In this document: piece after piece, positions 46,062 through 56,027 of the stretch
How positions within the stretch are numbered: position 1 is the first letter of the stretch
How the letters are laid out: each line of letters opens with the position of its first letter
NCBI GenBank assembly: GCA_903863015.1
Contig: CAIPAI010000044.1
Span: forward strand, 51,253 to 115,252
Reading direction: 5' to 3'
DNA from: an uncultured Actinomycetes bacterium
GTDB lineage: Bacteria > Actinomycetota > Actinomycetes > Nanopelagicales > Nanopelagicaceae
Length of the DNA stretch: 64,000 nt
Translations under genes and position numbers: made by a program
The notes under the pieces: generated by a model
The model's input: only the letters and a program-made list of their open reading frames with translations
Database searches by the model: none
Told to the model about the DNA's origin: nothing

Positions 46062-47119
46062 GGTTGAAGCCTCTCATATGCCTGCATAAGAATCTCTTCA
46101 TTAGGGCCTTCTAGGCGGCGCACGCTTCCCAGAGCATCCAGCACTACGAAGCGAAGCATTCCACCTCTGCTCTTCTTGTCGATTGACATCGCGGATCGCA
46201 ACTGCGCCCATGGTCCGGCATAGGTGACCGAGAGGCCGATGCTGCGCAAAATACTGCGGTGAAGTGCCACGTCTCCGGCAGAAATAAAACCTGAAAGGTG
46301 AGCCAGTTCGGCAGCGAAGACCATTCCAATGGCAACCGCATCGCCGTGGCGCATCGCATAGTTCTGCTGTTTTTCAATAGCGTGACCAAGAGTATGTCCG
46401 TAGTTCAATATCTCTCGTAGACCAGACTCTTTAAAGTCCTGTGAGACAACATCGGCTTTTACTTGTACTGCACGACAAATGAGTTCTTCGAGAAGGGCAA
46501 GGTCTTGCAATGTCTGAGCTCCGGCTGCGGATACCAAATCCAAAATCTTAAGGTCTGAGATAAAACCGCACTTAATAACCTCTGCCAACCCAGCGGCCAA
46601 ATCAGCGTCGGGCAGAGAAGTGAGGAATCGAGGTGAAATGAAAACCGCAGACGGGGAGTAGAAGGCTCCTACCAAATTCTTTCCTGCATTTGTATTGATC
46701 CCGGTTTTGCCGCCCACCGCAGCGTCGACCATTCCAGCAAGAGAAGTAGGAACTGCATACCACTCAATGCCGCGCAACCACGACGACGCAAGAAACCCAG
46801 CCAGATCAGTAGTAGCACCACCCCCTATCGCAACAATGCAATCGTTCCTGGTGAATCCTGCGGCTCCCAATTGGTTCCACGCTGATTCCAATGTGGCGAC
46901 GCTCTTTTGCGCTTCGCCATCTGGGGTGGAGATGAGAATGGTTTCAGGACGAGCAGATAACCGGCCGACGAACTCAGCAAGCGCGCCTTCAGACAAACTC
47001 TTGGGCACCACCAATGCAATGCGCGTCTCCGGTGAGAAGCTCGACATCAGCGAATCGAAAATCTCTGCCTCGATCGTGACGTTGTAAGTACGATCAGCCG
47101 CCGCGACTGTAATAATCAC
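46058..47119 (-). CDS. aroB: 3-dehydroquinate synthase
   Basis: 353 aa NAD- and metal-dependent enzyme forming 3-dehydroquinate from DAHP. IAIGGGATTDLAGFLASSWLRGI, PTSLAGMVDAAVGGKTGIN and LNYGHTLGHAIE (metal-binding His) are intact. It overlaps both aroK and aroQ by 4 bp. Confidence 0.97.
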   Translation of the reverse strand: MIITVAAADRTYNVTIEAEIFDSLMSSFSPETRIALVVPKSLSEGALAEFVGRLSARPETILISTPDGEAQKSVATLESAWNQLGAAGFTRNDCIVAIGGGATTDLAGFLASSWLRGIEWYAVPTSLAGMVDAAVGGKTGINTNAGKNLVGAFYSPSAVFISPRFLTSLPDADLAAGLAEVIKCGFISDLKILDLVSAAGAQTLQDLALLEELICRAVQVKADVVSQDFKESGLREILNYGHTLGHAIEKQQNYAMRHGDAVAIGMVFAAELAHLSGFISAGDVALHRSILRSIGLSVTYAGPWAQLRSAMSIDKKSRGGMLRFVVLDALGSVRRLEGPNEEILMQAYERLQP

Positions 47120-47640
47120 GCTGTTGCACCGATCTGTTCGGCAAGCGCATCTGCAATCACATTTGCAGATGTATCACTTGTGTCGATCTGAATGGTGGCT
47201 AAATCCTCATAGATGGAGCGCCTGGCGTCTAACAGCGTTTGCCATTGTGCTCGTGGATTGCCTAGCAATAGCGGACGATCACGATTAAATCCCACACGCG
47301 GGGCTGCACCGGCAAGCGTCACCGCGAGATATACGGTTGCCCCACCTTGGGCGTTGAAGAGTTTGATCGCCGCGCATACATCGGAGTCAAGAATTGAACC
47401 CCCACCTAACGCGAGCACGCCTTCAGAACTCTTGAGAGCATCGAGGACCACGCGTCTTTCCAACTGCCTAAAAGCCGGTTCCCCATCATCGACAAAAATA
47501 TCTGAAATTGATTTTTGCGCCTCAAGTTCAATCAGAGCATCCGTATCAGCAAATAATTGATCAGTCCGGTGAGCTAATAATCTACCGACAGTTGATTTTC
47601 CGGCACCAGGTGGCCCGATCAAGATAACTTTCGGAGGCAT
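47116..47640 (-). CDS. aroK: Shikimate kinase
   Basis: 174 aa with P-loop LIGPPGAGKSTVGRLLA (7-14 core GPPGAGKS), the shikimate-binding DTDALIE and the LGGGS loop. Phosphorylates shikimate. It shares its last/first base region with aroC. Confidence 0.95.
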   Translation of the reverse strand: MPPKVILIGPPGAGKSTVGRLLAHRTDQLFADTDALIELEAQKSISDIFVDDGEPAFRQLERRVVLDALKSSEGVLALGGGSILDSDVCAAIKLFNAQGGATVYLAVTLAGAAPRVGFNRDRPLLLGNPRAQWQTLLDARRSIYEDLATIQIDTSDTSANVIADALAEQIGATA

Positions 47641-48824
47641 TAGTAACCCGGAATGCTATCGAGGTAGGCACGCACATTTCGCTTCGTCTCGGCAACGGAG
47701 TCACCACCAAATTTCTCAAGCAAAGAATCGGCTAAGACCAAAGCCACCATCGCTTCAGCCACCACACCCGCAGCGGGAACGGCGCATACGTCGGAGCGTT
47801 GGTTAATAGCTTTGGCAGATTCACCGGTAGAAACATCTACCGTATCGAGAGCTTTGGGTACGGTGCTGATCGGCTTCATAGCAGCACGAACTCGCAGCAC
47901 CTCGCCGGTAGACATGCCACCTTCAGTTCCGCCTGCCCGACCGCTGCGTCGCACAAATCGCCCACTTGCACTTGGATCAATTTCATCATGTGCCACCGAT
48001 CCACGTCTCGTAGCCGTGAGAAAACCATCACCCACTTCTACGCCCTTAATCGCCTGAATGCCCATGAGTGCAGCTGCAAGTCGCGCATCGAGGCGTCGAT
48101 CCCAGTGGACATGCGATCCCAGACCAGGGGGTAATCCATAAGCCAATACTTCAACGACACCACCAAGCGTGTCGCCATCCTTATGGGCATCTGCAATCTC
48201 TGCTTGCATGGCGGCACTACCGACCGCATCAAAAGCACGCACAGGGTCCGCATCGACGGCTAAGGCATCACCAGGTCCGGGAAGCCGAGCGCCGTCTGCA
48301 ACAACGGCACCTCCGATTGAGATGACGTGGCTGACAATTTCGATACCCGCTGCTTGCGAGAGGAATGCGCGCGCGACGCTACCCAACGCAACCCGTGCTG
48401 CTGTCTCACGGGCACTTGCACGTTCCAACACCGGACGCGCATCGTCGAATCCATATTTCTGCATGCCCACCAAATCTGCATGTCCGGGCCTGGGGCGAGT
48501 AAGCGGGGCGTTGCGACCCAAACCTTCAAGGATCTCAGGTGCGACTGGATCTGCAGACATCACTTCGCTCCACTTGGGCCACTCACTATTTGCCACTTCG
48601 ATCGCGATGGGACCACCTTGACTCAATCCGTGGCGCACGCCGCCCTGAAGGGTCACTTTGTCCGCTTCGAAACTCTGCCGTGCGCCTCGCCCTACACCGA
48701 GGCGACGTCTGGCCAGGTCCGCGTCGATATGGGCGGTAGTCACGACTACTCCAGCGGGCATGCCTTCTAAGATCGCGACCAAGGCAGGGCCGTGTGATTC
48801 TCCAGCGGTGAGCCATCTCAACAT
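47640..48824 (-). CDS. aroC: Chorismate synthase
   Basis: 394 aa FMN-dependent enzyme. Family signatures: [18 protein letters not shown] at the N-terminus, [15 protein letters not shown] and [12 protein letters not shown]. Converts EPSP to chorismate. Upstream of its ATG only TAGG is seen; there may be a weak leaderless promoter (CAGAAT at six bases), not an exact match. Confidence 0.97.
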   Translation of the reverse strand: MLRWLTAGESHGPALVAILEGMPAGVVVTTAHIDADLARRRLGVGRGARQSFEADKVTLQGGVRHGLSQGGPIAIEVANSEWPKWSEVMSADPVAPEILEGLGRNAPLTRPRPGHADLVGMQKYGFDDARPVLERASARETAARVALGSVARAFLSQAAGIEIVSHVISIGGAVVADGARLPGPGDALAVDADPVRAFDAVGSAAMQAEIADAHKDGDTLGGVVEVLAYGLPPGLGSHVHWDRRLDARLAAALMGIQAIKGVEVGDGFLTATRRGSVAHDEIDPSASGRFVRRSGRAGGTEGGMSTGEVLRVRAAMKPISTVPKALDTVDVSTGESAKAINQRSDVCAVPAAGVVAEAMVALVLADSLLEKFGGDSVAETKRNVRAYLDSIPGY

Positions 48825-48879
48825 GGACCTATTCTGACAGAGGCGGCTAGCGCTTCGCTCCGATTTACCCTATTTACCC

Positions 48880-49293
48880 CTAAAAGAAGAGCACGATCAG
48901 CGCAGAACCAGCTAGAAAAGGTGCGAACGGGAGCGCTTTGGTCAAGCGGTATCGCTTCGCGAGCGAGAAGAGCCCGCCCAGGGTTGCGGCTAAAGAGAGC
49001 ATGTAAAAGAGATGCGCGGGTGAACGGAGCAGGAGAGCTAAGGGAAAGAGCAACTTGAAGTCACCGCCGCCCATACCGAGTGAAAGAGCAAGCACTCCCC
49101 AGAGGAGGGCGGTAAGAAGAGAGAGCCCCAGGGAACCCGAGGGAAACTCTTCCTTGGCAGCAATACAGAGCGACTCCCAGAGCAGAAAGAGCGCGGTGGC
49201 GCGGTTGGGTATCCGCAAGGTTCTGATGTCACAGATCGAGAGAGCGAGGAGGAAGAGTGCGGCGCCAACTAATTCGAAAATACTCTGTTGCAT
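48880..49293 (-). CDS. Minimal A24-family prepilin peptidase
   Basis: 137 aa, about four hydrophobic segments. The two catalytic aspartates of A24 aspartic peptidases are visible in CDIRTLRIPN and in LGMGGGDFKLL (the GxGD-like site). It lacks the N-methyltransferase domain of full PilD. Such proteins process type IV pilin or Tad/Flp leader peptides, but no pilus gene is in the window. It sits between aroE and aroC, as in many actinobacteria. TACTCT lies six bases before the ATG. Confidence 0.83.
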   Translation of the reverse strand: MQQSIFELVGAALFLLALSICDIRTLRIPNRATALFLLWESLCIAAKEEFPSGSLGLSLLTALLWGVLALSLGMGGGDFKLLFPLALLLRSPAHLFYMLSLAATLGGLFSLAKRYRLTKALPFAPFLAGSALIVLFF

Positions 49294-49299
49294 GTTGGC

Positions 49300-49305
49300 A
49301 GAGTA
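49300..49305 (-). promoter_or_regulatory. Putative -10 box TACTCT for leaderless prepilin-peptidase mRNA
   Basis: Six bases upstream of ATG 49293, in a 34-bp gap behind aroE. Confidence 0.4.
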
Positions 49306-49327
49306 ATAACGTCAGGAAGAAGGCAAG

Positions 49328-50137
49328 TTACTTTTCCACAGCCTGGAAAAGCAGCGACTCCATTTCAAGAAGGTTAAAATTGATATCAGTCATGAGTCGA
49401 ATCTGCTCCACAGCTTGGTAAACCAATAAGGCCTTCCCACCAAGAACTTCACTTCCTTGAGACGAAAGTGCGCCAGCCAGCGGTGTTGGCCAATTGCCAT
49501 AGAGTGCGTCAATAAACAAGGTGGTGTGTATACCAACTGAGCGATCGTGAACTATCTCGGCGAGATCATCACTAGCGCCTTCGGGCGTAGTTGAAATGAG
49601 AATCGGATCCGCTAGTGCCTCCGCGCGCGCACTCCATTCCTTAATGATGAGGTGGTCGCTCTTGCCGCCAAAGGCCTTCTCTATGGATGCGAGGCGATGT
49701 GAACTTCTTAGGTAAACACTCACTTGAACGTCATACGGTTGTAGCGCGGCCAACGCCGCTCTAGCCGTTGCGCCACCTCCGAGGACCGAGACGTTCCCCA
49801 TTCGGGATTGATTCTTGAATATCTGAGCAAAACCAAGGACATCAGTGTTGTAAGCCCGCCATTGATCACCGTGACGCACAAGAGTGTTGGCCCCTCCCAC
49901 ACGATGGGCGAGCGGATCGACATGACTAGCCAAAGCCAACGCTTCTTCCTTCAACGGCATGGTGAGCGAGAGACCTGCCCATGTCTCATCCAAACCTGCG
50001 ACGAAGCCAGCGAGTTCACCCTTACCTAATTCGATCCGCTCATAACTCCAATCGAGGCCTAAGTATGCGTAACCCGCGAGGTGTAATTGCGGGGACCTTG
50101 AATGTGCAATTGGCGAACCAAGAACTGCGCATTTCAT
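49328..50137 (-). CDS. aroE: Shikimate 5-dehydrogenase
   Basis: 269 aa NADP-dependent enzyme. AVLGSPIAHSRSPQLHLAGY carries the shikimate-binding serines, LTMPLKEEALAL the catalytic lysine and VLGGGATARAALAAL the nucleotide loop. ATGA overlap with mltG. Confidence 0.95.
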   Translation of the reverse strand: MKCAVLGSPIAHSRSPQLHLAGYAYLGLDWSYERIELGKGELAGFVAGLDETWAGLSLTMPLKEEALALASHVDPLAHRVGGANTLVRHGDQWRAYNTDVLGFAQIFKNQSRMGNVSVLGGGATARAALAALQPYDVQVSVYLRSSHRLASIEKAFGGKSDHLIIKEWSARAEALADPILISTTPEGASDDLAEIVHDRSVGIHTTLFIDALYGNWPTPLAGALSSQGSEVLGGKALLVYQAVEQIRLMTDINFNLLEMESLLFQAVEK

Positions 50138-51144
50138 GACGCCACCTTAAAGGCCCCGGCAGCGTAATTCTTCTGATACTCGCTCTTCCACTTGTAGAAC
50201 TCACTTTCTGATGCGGTGAAACGAGTATCGCGGGGCTTCACCGTGATAAAAAAGAGCCAAGGACCTTCCGCCGGGGTAAGGGCCGCCTCAATCGCCTTAC
50301 TACCTGGGTTACCGATAGGACCCGGAGGTAAACCAGCGTGCGTGTAGGTGTTGTACTTGGAGGAAACCTCTAAATCCTTGTTGGTGACCTTAATCCTGCC
50401 TTGCTCGTTCAATGCATAAAGGACCGTGGTATCCAATTGCAGGCGCATTCCATCTGCCAAGCGGTTGTAAACGACGCGAGCGACCTTAGAGAAGTCCCCC
50501 TCGTCGGCCTCGGCTTGTACCAGTGATGCAACCGTAAGGACCTGAAGAGTTGAAAGCCCGAGAATTTGCGCACGCTCTTCAACTTTAAGATCGTGCAGTT
50601 TCCCCTTTGCGGTTTGAATCATTTGAGCGACCGCGGACTCTGCCGATGTTGTCTTGGGAAAGGCGTAAGTGGCCGGAAAGAGTGAACCTTCCACACTCCC
50701 CCATGGCGTTTTTGCATTCTTTAGCGCTAATCGCACCTCTTTTTCATCAAAACCTTGCGCGACCATGATTGTGATGACGTTCGATACCCGAGCGCCTTCC
50801 GGAATACGCACCACACCGACCAGAAGCTTTGTATCCAACAGCTCTTCTAATGCCAGAGCCGCTTGCTGATGGAGATGTATCTTGCGGGTTCCAGGTTGCA
50901 AGGTAAGTGATCTCTTATCCGCTGCTGCTGCATTAAAGAAGGACTCCCAAGTTTTCACGACTCCGGCTTTTGCTAAGGCATGTGCGATCTGACTTCCGGT
51001 TTCGCCTGGAGCGATAGTGAAATCAACGGCCGTTGTAGCGCTATCAGCGGGAAAATCTAGGTCCGGCGGGCGAGAGGTGAAATAGGACAAGAGGGCAAGT
51101 ACGAGAGCAGCTGGAATCAAAATGAATGCCAGACGCTTCTTCAT
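50134..51144 (-). CDS. mltG: Endolytic transglycosylase MltG (YceG-like)
   Basis: 336 aa. An N-terminal membrane segment (about 4-22) anchors an extracellular YceG domain. SLVQAEADEGDFSKVARVVYNRL carries the catalytic glutamate, and GLPPGPIGNPGSKAIEAAL is the C-terminal signature. It cuts nascent peptidoglycan and sets glycan length. It overlaps ruvX and aroE by 4 bp. Confidence 0.94.
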   Translation of the reverse strand: MKKRLAFILIPAALVLALLSYFTSRPPDLDFPADSATTAVDFTIAPGETGSQIAHALAKAGVVKTWESFFNAAAADKRSLTLQPGTRKIHLHQQAALALEELLDTKLLVGVVRIPEGARVSNVITIMVAQGFDEKEVRLALKNAKTPWGSVEGSLFPATYAFPKTTSAESAVAQMIQTAKGKLHDLKVEERAQILGLSTLQVLTVASLVQAEADEGDFSKVARVVYNRLADGMRLQLDTTVLYALNEQGRIKVTNKDLEVSSKYNTYTHAGLPPGPIGNPGSKAIEAALTPAEGPWLFFITVKPRDTRFTASESEFYKWKSEYQKNYAAGAFKVAS

Positions 51145-51578
51145 ACCAACACCTCACCAGGAAGACGACCGTTGCGCTCGGCGTCCAATGCTCCTTGCAA
51201 GATGATCACTGCAGTGGCTTGATCAATGATCGATTTGGAATTCTTCGCCGTTCGCCCACTCTGTCGCAAGTGTGAGGCGGCCGACAGTGTTGTGCTGCGT
51301 TCGTCAACAAATCTGATGGGTACCTGACTGGCACGTAGCTCTTCTGCAAAAGCACGGACCAACTCGGCCGAGGCGCCCTCACTACCGTTGAGATGTCGCG
51401 GAAGTCCAAGAACGATCTCGATGACTTCTTCCTCGCGGACGATTCTCAAAATATCGGCAACGGACGTGTTCGTCGGAAGCGTTTCATAAGGTGTTGCAAG
51501 AAGCCCGTGAGGATCACAGATGGCTACGCCTACGCGCACGCTTCCGTAATCAATTCCTAGACGACGTCCCAGGCGCAT
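51141..51578 (-). CDS. ruvX: RuvX/YqgF-family Holliday-junction resolvase-like protein
   Basis: 145 aa RNase H-like fold with GIDYGSVRVGVAICDP at the start (catalytic Asp), EIVLGLPRHLNGSEG, FVDERSTT and the C-terminal DQATAVIILQ. In E. coli the YqgF protein acts in 16S rRNA maturation; Holliday-junction activity is also reported in the family. It follows alaS directly (one-base junction). Confidence 0.93.
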   Translation of the reverse strand: MRLGRRLGIDYGSVRVGVAICDPHGLLATPYETLPTNTSVADILRIVREEEVIEIVLGLPRHLNGSEGASAELVRAFAEELRASQVPIRFVDERSTTLSAASHLRQSGRTAKNSKSIIDQATAVIILQGALDAERNGRLPGEVLV

Positions 51579-54262
51579 TACTTGAGTGCTTGCACCGAGG
51601 TTGTGACAGCGGCTAGGGCCTCGCCAATCTTCGACACGTCGACACCGCCGCCTTGAGCGAGGTCATCCTTACCTCCGCCGCCCCCGCCGAGAACACTTGC
51701 TGCGCTCTTAGCTAATGCACCCGCGCTCGCCCCATGTGCGCGTGCGCCTTCGTCGGTCGCCACGATCATGAAAGGCTTGGAGTCGATATCTCCGGCGATC
51801 GCAACCACTGCGTTGCGTCCCTTCAGGCGCTCCTTGAGATCGAGGGCCAATTTGCGTACATCATCAGCTGAAGCTCCGCTGGGTGCGCGATGCGCGATAA
51901 GAGTTACTTCTCCAAAACTCTTTGCTTCGGCGAGAATTGCTGCGGAACCTTCCATCAACGCCGCTGCTCGTACCGCAGATAATTCCTTCTCAACCTCACG
52001 TAAACGCGTCACTAAATTATTGATGCGTTCCGGAAGTTCCTCAGTGCGTGCTCCCTTAATAATTTCAGTCAGAGAGTTGAGCAGGGTGTATTCACGAGCG
52101 AGGAACGAGTAAGCATCTCGCCCGACCAGGGCTTCTACGCGTCGTACGCCCGCTCCAATTGAAGATTCACCCAGCAATTTAACGACGCCGAGTTGGCCAG
52201 AACGCTCAGCGTGTGTGCCGCCACACAATTCGCTTGTCCATTCGCCCACACTCACCACACGCACGCTTTCGCCATATTTTTCGCCAAAGAGCGCCATGGC
52301 ACCCATCGCCTTAGCTTCAGGCAATGTCATGATCTGTGAAGTAACTGCCAAGTCCTCCGAGAGAACACCGTTAACTTGCGCTTCCACCTCTTGCATCATG
52401 GAGAGCGGAATGGCTCCGGTAGCAGCAAAGTCGAAACGGAAACGACCCGGCGCATTCTCCGAACCAGCCTGAGTTGCGGTTTCACCGAGATGCTCGCGAA
52501 AGGCCTTGTGCACCAAGTGGGTTGCAGTGTGAGCACGCGAGATGGCGTGCCGGCGATCGGTATCAATCTTGGCGTGAGCTCCGGCGGCAACTGCAAATGA
52601 ACCATCAATAACTCGCCCACGGTGCACGATCAAACCTGGCAAAGGTGATTGCACGTCATCAATTTCGATAATGGCACCATCGCTTGTTTGGATGATGCCG
52701 CCATCTGCAAGCTGTCCACCGCCTTCAGCGTAGAACGGAGTCTGCTCAAGAACGATCTCTACTTCGTCACCCATCTGGGCGCTGTCAACTTTAACGCCGC
52801 CATGAAGAATTCCGGCGACGCGGGATTCAACATCGAGTCGTTCATACCCAAGGAATTTGGATGCGCCAGCGCGTTCAAGAATTTCACGGTAAGCAGAAAG
52901 GTCGGCGTGGCCGCTCTTCTTGGCGCGTGCATCTGCTTTAGCTCGATCACGCTGTTCCTTCATCAATCGACGGAATCCCTCTTCGTCGACCGCGAGCCCT
53001 GCTTCGGAAGCCATCTCAAGCGTAAGATCAAAGGGGAATCCAAAGGTGTCGTGCAGTTTGAATACTTCGTCACCTGCGATTTGGGTGGCGCCACTGCTCT
53101 TGGTGCTCTGCGCTGCTAAATCGAAAATCTGTGTGCCAGCACGCAACGTCTGCAAGAAAGACTCTTCCTCAGAAACCGCCACGCTTTCGATACGCTTGCG
53201 ATCAGTTTCGAGGTCTGGATATTGCGGCCCCATGGCAAGGATGCTGGAGTCGATCAGTTGGCTCATGATCGGATCATGCGCGCCAAGCAGGCGCATATTA
53301 CGTACAGTGCGGCGCATCATGCGGCGCAGAACATAACCACGACCTTCGTTTCCAGGAGTGACTCCGTCACCGATCAACATCGCACTCGTGCGTGCATGAT
53401 CCGCGATCACCCGCAGACGCACATCTGCAAGCGGATCTTGGCCATATTTAACACCCGTGATGGCGCTTGCGCGATTGAGGATCATCATGGTGGTATCGAT
53501 TTCGTAAATATTTTCGACACCTTGGAGTAGCGCGGCTGTGCGTTCTAACCCAAGTCCCGTATCAATATTCTTTGCAGGCAATTCGCCGAGTATGGGATAG
53601 CTATCTTTTCCGCCACCAGCGCCGCGTTCAAATTGCATGAAGACGAGGTTCCACACTTCTAGATAGCGATCCTCATCGGCAATCGGTCCGCCTTCGCGGC
53701 CGTACTCTGGGCCACGATCGTAGTAAATCTCGCTGCATGGGCCGCATGGACCGGGCACGCCCATAGACCAGAAGTTGTCTGCCATGTCGCGACGTTGAAT
53801 GCGTTCTTTCGGCACCCCAACTTGCTTATGCCAAATATCAGCAGCCTCGTCGTCATCTAAGTAGACCGTGACCCAAAGACGCTCTTCTGGAAAACCAAAT
53901 CCGCCATCTGCGATCGGCTTGGTAAGCAACTCCCAAGCGAGGGCGATCGCACCTTCTTTGAAGTAGTCACCAAACGAGAAGTTTCCACACATCTGAAAGA
54001 AAGACGCGTGGCGCGTCGTCTTGCCCACTTCGTCGATATCAAGAGTTCGAACGCACTTCTGCACGCTTGTTGCTCGTGGATATGGCGTTGCTAGTTCGCC
54101 AAGGAAGTAAGGCTTGAAAGGCACCATTCCGGCGTTGACAAGCAAGAGATTGGGATCGTCTGCAATGAGGGAAGCCGACGGCACGACCGCGTGGTTGAGC
54201 CCTTGGGAATTTCCGTTTTCAAAGAAGGCAAGCCAACGACGACGGATCTCTGCTGATTCCAT
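51578..54262 (-). CDS. alaS: Alanyl-tRNA synthetase
   Basis: 894 aa class II enzyme. The catalytic core starts with [15 protein letters not shown], the editing domain has [16 protein letters not shown] and [13 protein letters not shown] (zinc-type His/Cys), and the C-terminal C-Ala domain ends in a glycine-rich [19 protein letters not shown] about eight bases upstream supports ATG 54262. There is no T-box: only six bases separate it from the DUF948 gene. Confidence 0.97.
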   Translation of the reverse strand: MESAEIRRRWLAFFENGNSQGLNHAVVPSASLIADDPNLLLVNAGMVPFKPYFLGELATPYPRATSVQKCVRTLDIDEVGKTTRHASFFQMCGNFSFGDYFKEGAIALAWELLTKPIADGGFGFPEERLWVTVYLDDDEAADIWHKQVGVPKERIQRRDMADNFWSMGVPGPCGPCSEIYYDRGPEYGREGGPIADEDRYLEVWNLVFMQFERGAGGGKDSYPILGELPAKNIDTGLGLERTAALLQGVENIYEIDTTMMILNRASAITGVKYGQDPLADVRLRVIADHARTSAMLIGDGVTPGNEGRGYVLRRMMRRTVRNMRLLGAHDPIMSQLIDSSILAMGPQYPDLETDRKRIESVAVSEEESFLQTLRAGTQIFDLAAQSTKSSGATQIAGDEVFKLHDTFGFPFDLTLEMASEAGLAVDEEGFRRLMKEQRDRAKADARAKKSGHADLSAYREILERAGASKFLGYERLDVESRVAGILHGGVKVDSAQMGDEVEIVLEQTPFYAEGGGQLADGGIIQTSDGAIIEIDDVQSPLPGLIVHRGRVIDGSFAVAAGAHAKIDTDRRHAISRAHTATHLVHKAFREHLGETATQAGSENAPGRFRFDFAATGAIPLSMMQEVEAQVNGVLSEDLAVTSQIMTLPEAKAMGAMALFGEKYGESVRVVSVGEWTSELCGGTHAERSGQLGVVKLLGESSIGAGVRRVEALVGRDAYSFLAREYTLLNSLTEIIKGARTEELPERINNLVTRLREVEKELSAVRAAALMEGSAAILAEAKSFGEVTLIAHRAPSGASADDVRKLALDLKERLKGRNAVVAIAGDIDSKPFMIVATDEGARAHGASAGALAKSAASVLGGGGGGKDDLAQGGGVDVSKIGEALAAVTTSVQALK

Positions 54263-54268
54263 GAAGAA

Positions 54269-54670
54269 TTACTCCGAGTGGTTGCGACGCGTACGACGTC
54301 TGCGTGGATATTCGTCTTCGCCGCGACCACGATCGCGTGCGCTCTTACGCAAACCAAGCGAGAAGGCTGCTGCCTTCATCAACGGTCCGCTCAAAGTATC
54401 GGTGAAAGATTGTGTGAGACCTGAGATGCTCTCGGTTGTGCTTTGCACGTTACGAGTGATCGCATCGACACGTTCTAGTTGAGTGTTAGTCAGCGTGACA
54501 GTTGTGGTGACCTCATCCATGAGGGGCATGGTTTTGCTACCCACCGCCTTGATGACATTAGAGGTCTCATCTAACACTCGCCCTAATTTCATGAGAGGAA
54601 CAGCGAACGCCAACACAAAGATCAACAAGGCTCCCGCGGCGACTAAACCGGCGATATCTCCAACGCTCAT
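54269..54670 (-). CDS. DUF948 membrane-anchored protein
   Basis: 133 aa: one N-terminal membrane helix (about 6-27), then a helical, coiled-coil-like stretch of Thr/Val/Asn-rich heptads (about 30-100) and a strongly basic, Arg-rich tail. This is the DUF948 layout seen beside alaS in actinobacteria and Firmicutes. The function is not established; chemotaxis-like or envelope roles are only guesses. AGGAG precedes the ATG. Confidence 0.78.
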   Translation of the reverse strand: MSVGDIAGLVAAGALLIFVLAFAVPLMKLGRVLDETSNVIKAVGSKTMPLMDEVTTTVTLTNTQLERVDAITRNVQSTTESISGLTQSFTDTLSGPLMKAAAFSLGLRKSARDRGRGEDEYPRRRRTRRNHSE

Positions 54671-54672
54671 CT

Positions 54673-55995
54673 TTACTCCTGCCCTTCACCCCACAAGATC
54701 GCTTTGATCTTGGACAAACTCTGTCGAACGCGGGCCTCGAAACCATGATCCGTGGGCTCGTAATACGTTCGTCCTTGGAGTGCCTCGGGCAGGTATGAGC
54801 CGGCCACCACACCTTCTGGATAGTCGTGAGGGTACCGGTAGGGAGCGCTCTGGCGCGATTCCCGGGCGCGATCATCGCGTAGCGCACTCGAATGGGCATC
54901 CCGAAGGTGGGCCGGTATCGGTCCGGATCTACCAGCCCGCACATCTGCAATGGCGGCGTCAACGGCAAGATAGGCGGCGTTAGATTTTGGAGCCACCGCC
55001 AGGTAGGCCGTCGCCTCCGCCAAAATGATCCGCGCTTCAGGCATGCCAATCATGGCTACCGCGTTCGCCGCAGCAACAGCAACGCCTAATGCGCTGGGGT
55101 CAGCTAATCCCACATCTTCGCTCGCACTGATCATGAGGCGACGGGCTATGAAGCGAGGATCCTCCCCCGACTCAAGCATGCGCGCCAAGTAGTGCATTGC
55201 GGCATCCACATCAGAACCTCGGATGCTCTTTATGAATGCGCTCGCCATGTCGTAGTGGGTATCACCGTCGAGTGATGCAATGACTCGATCGACTGCCTTA
55301 GCCAGAATCTCGCTGGTGAGCTCATCGCCTTCGGAGAGGAGTGCAACTCCAGCTTCCAAATAGGTGAGAGCTCGCCTTGCGTCTCCTTGAGCAAAGGTGA
55401 TCAATGCATCTCTCGCTTGTGCGTCCACGCGATACTTTCCAGCAAGGCCATGTGTAGCCAGGACTGCCCTGTCAATGAGCACTCCCACTTCCTGATCTGA
55501 GTGGGCTCGCAAGGTAATGAGAAGCGACCGAGAAAGCAGAGGCGTAATGATCGAAAAAGAGGGATTCTCAGTGGTCGCAGCGACCAGCGTGACAAGTCGA
55601 TTCTCTACTGCCGGCAGGAGTGCGTCTTGTTGTGCCTTACTAAAACGGTGCACTTCATCGATGAAGAGCACCGTCTCCCTACCCGAGGACCCAAGATCGA
55701 AACGCGCGCGCTCGAGTGCCTCACGAACCTCCTTCACACCTGCGGAGACAGCGGAGATCTCTACAAATTCTCGAGAGCCGCTCTGTGCGATCAATTGCGC
55801 AAGTGTGGTCTTTCCTGATCCGGGCGGCCCGTACAGGATGACGCTCGACATAGACCCAGGCGCACCATCAATCAGCCGACGCAGAGGTGCGCCTTCGCCA
55901 AGTAAGTGATCTTGACTGACTACCTCATCGCGCGTTTGCGGTCGCATGCGGGCCGCCAACGGCGCGACGCTATTTCGGGGCGAATCAAAGAGCAC
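54673..55995 (-). CDS. rarA: Replication-associated recombination protein A (RarA/MgsA AAA ATPase)
   Basis: 440 aa. Walker A GPPGSGKTTLAQL (about 55-67), Walker B LFIDEVHRFSKAQQD, the sensor VAATTENPSFS and the C-terminal tetramerisation domain with GSDVDAAMHYLARML and RFIARRLMISASEDVGLADP. It acts at stalled replication forks. Two GTG codons are adjacent; the second (55995) is preferred because TAGGCT ends six bases upstream of it. Divergent from the GNAT gene with overlapping promoters. Confidence 0.93.
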   Translation of the reverse strand: MLFDSPRNSVAPLAARMRPQTRDEVVSQDHLLGEGAPLRRLIDGAPGSMSSVILYGPPGSGKTTLAQLIAQSGSREFVEISAVSAGVKEVREALERARFDLGSSGRETVLFIDEVHRFSKAQQDALLPAVENRLVTLVAATTENPSFSIITPLLSRSLLITLRAHSDQEVGVLIDRAVLATHGLAGKYRVDAQARDALITFAQGDARRALTYLEAGVALLSEGDELTSEILAKAVDRVIASLDGDTHYDMASAFIKSIRGSDVDAAMHYLARMLESGEDPRFIARRLMISASEDVGLADPSALGVAVAAANAVAMIGMPEARIILAEATAYLAVAPKSNAAYLAVDAAIADVRAGRSGPIPAHLRDAHSSALRDDRARESRQSAPYRYPHDYPEGVVAGSYLPEALQGRTYYEPTDHGFEARVRQSLSKIKAILWGEGQE

Positions 55996-56001
55996 CACCT
56001 C

Positions 56002-56007
56002 AGCCTA
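56002..56007 (-). promoter_or_regulatory. Putative -10 box TAGGCT for leaderless rarA mRNA
   Basis: Six bases upstream of GTG 55995. It is eight bases from the opposing GNAT box. Confidence 0.4.
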
Positions 56008-56015
56008 ATCGGGAT

Positions 56016-56021
56016 TACGAT
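56016..56021 (+). promoter_or_regulatory. Putative -10 box TACGAT for leaderless GNAT-protein mRNA
   Basis: Six bases upstream of GTG 56028, which has no SD. Confidence 0.45.
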
Positions 56022-56027
56022 CGCTAT

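Noticed and set aside
54263..54268. T-box leaders before alaS, hisS or aspS
   Set aside because: The gaps are zero to six bases, too short for a T-box.
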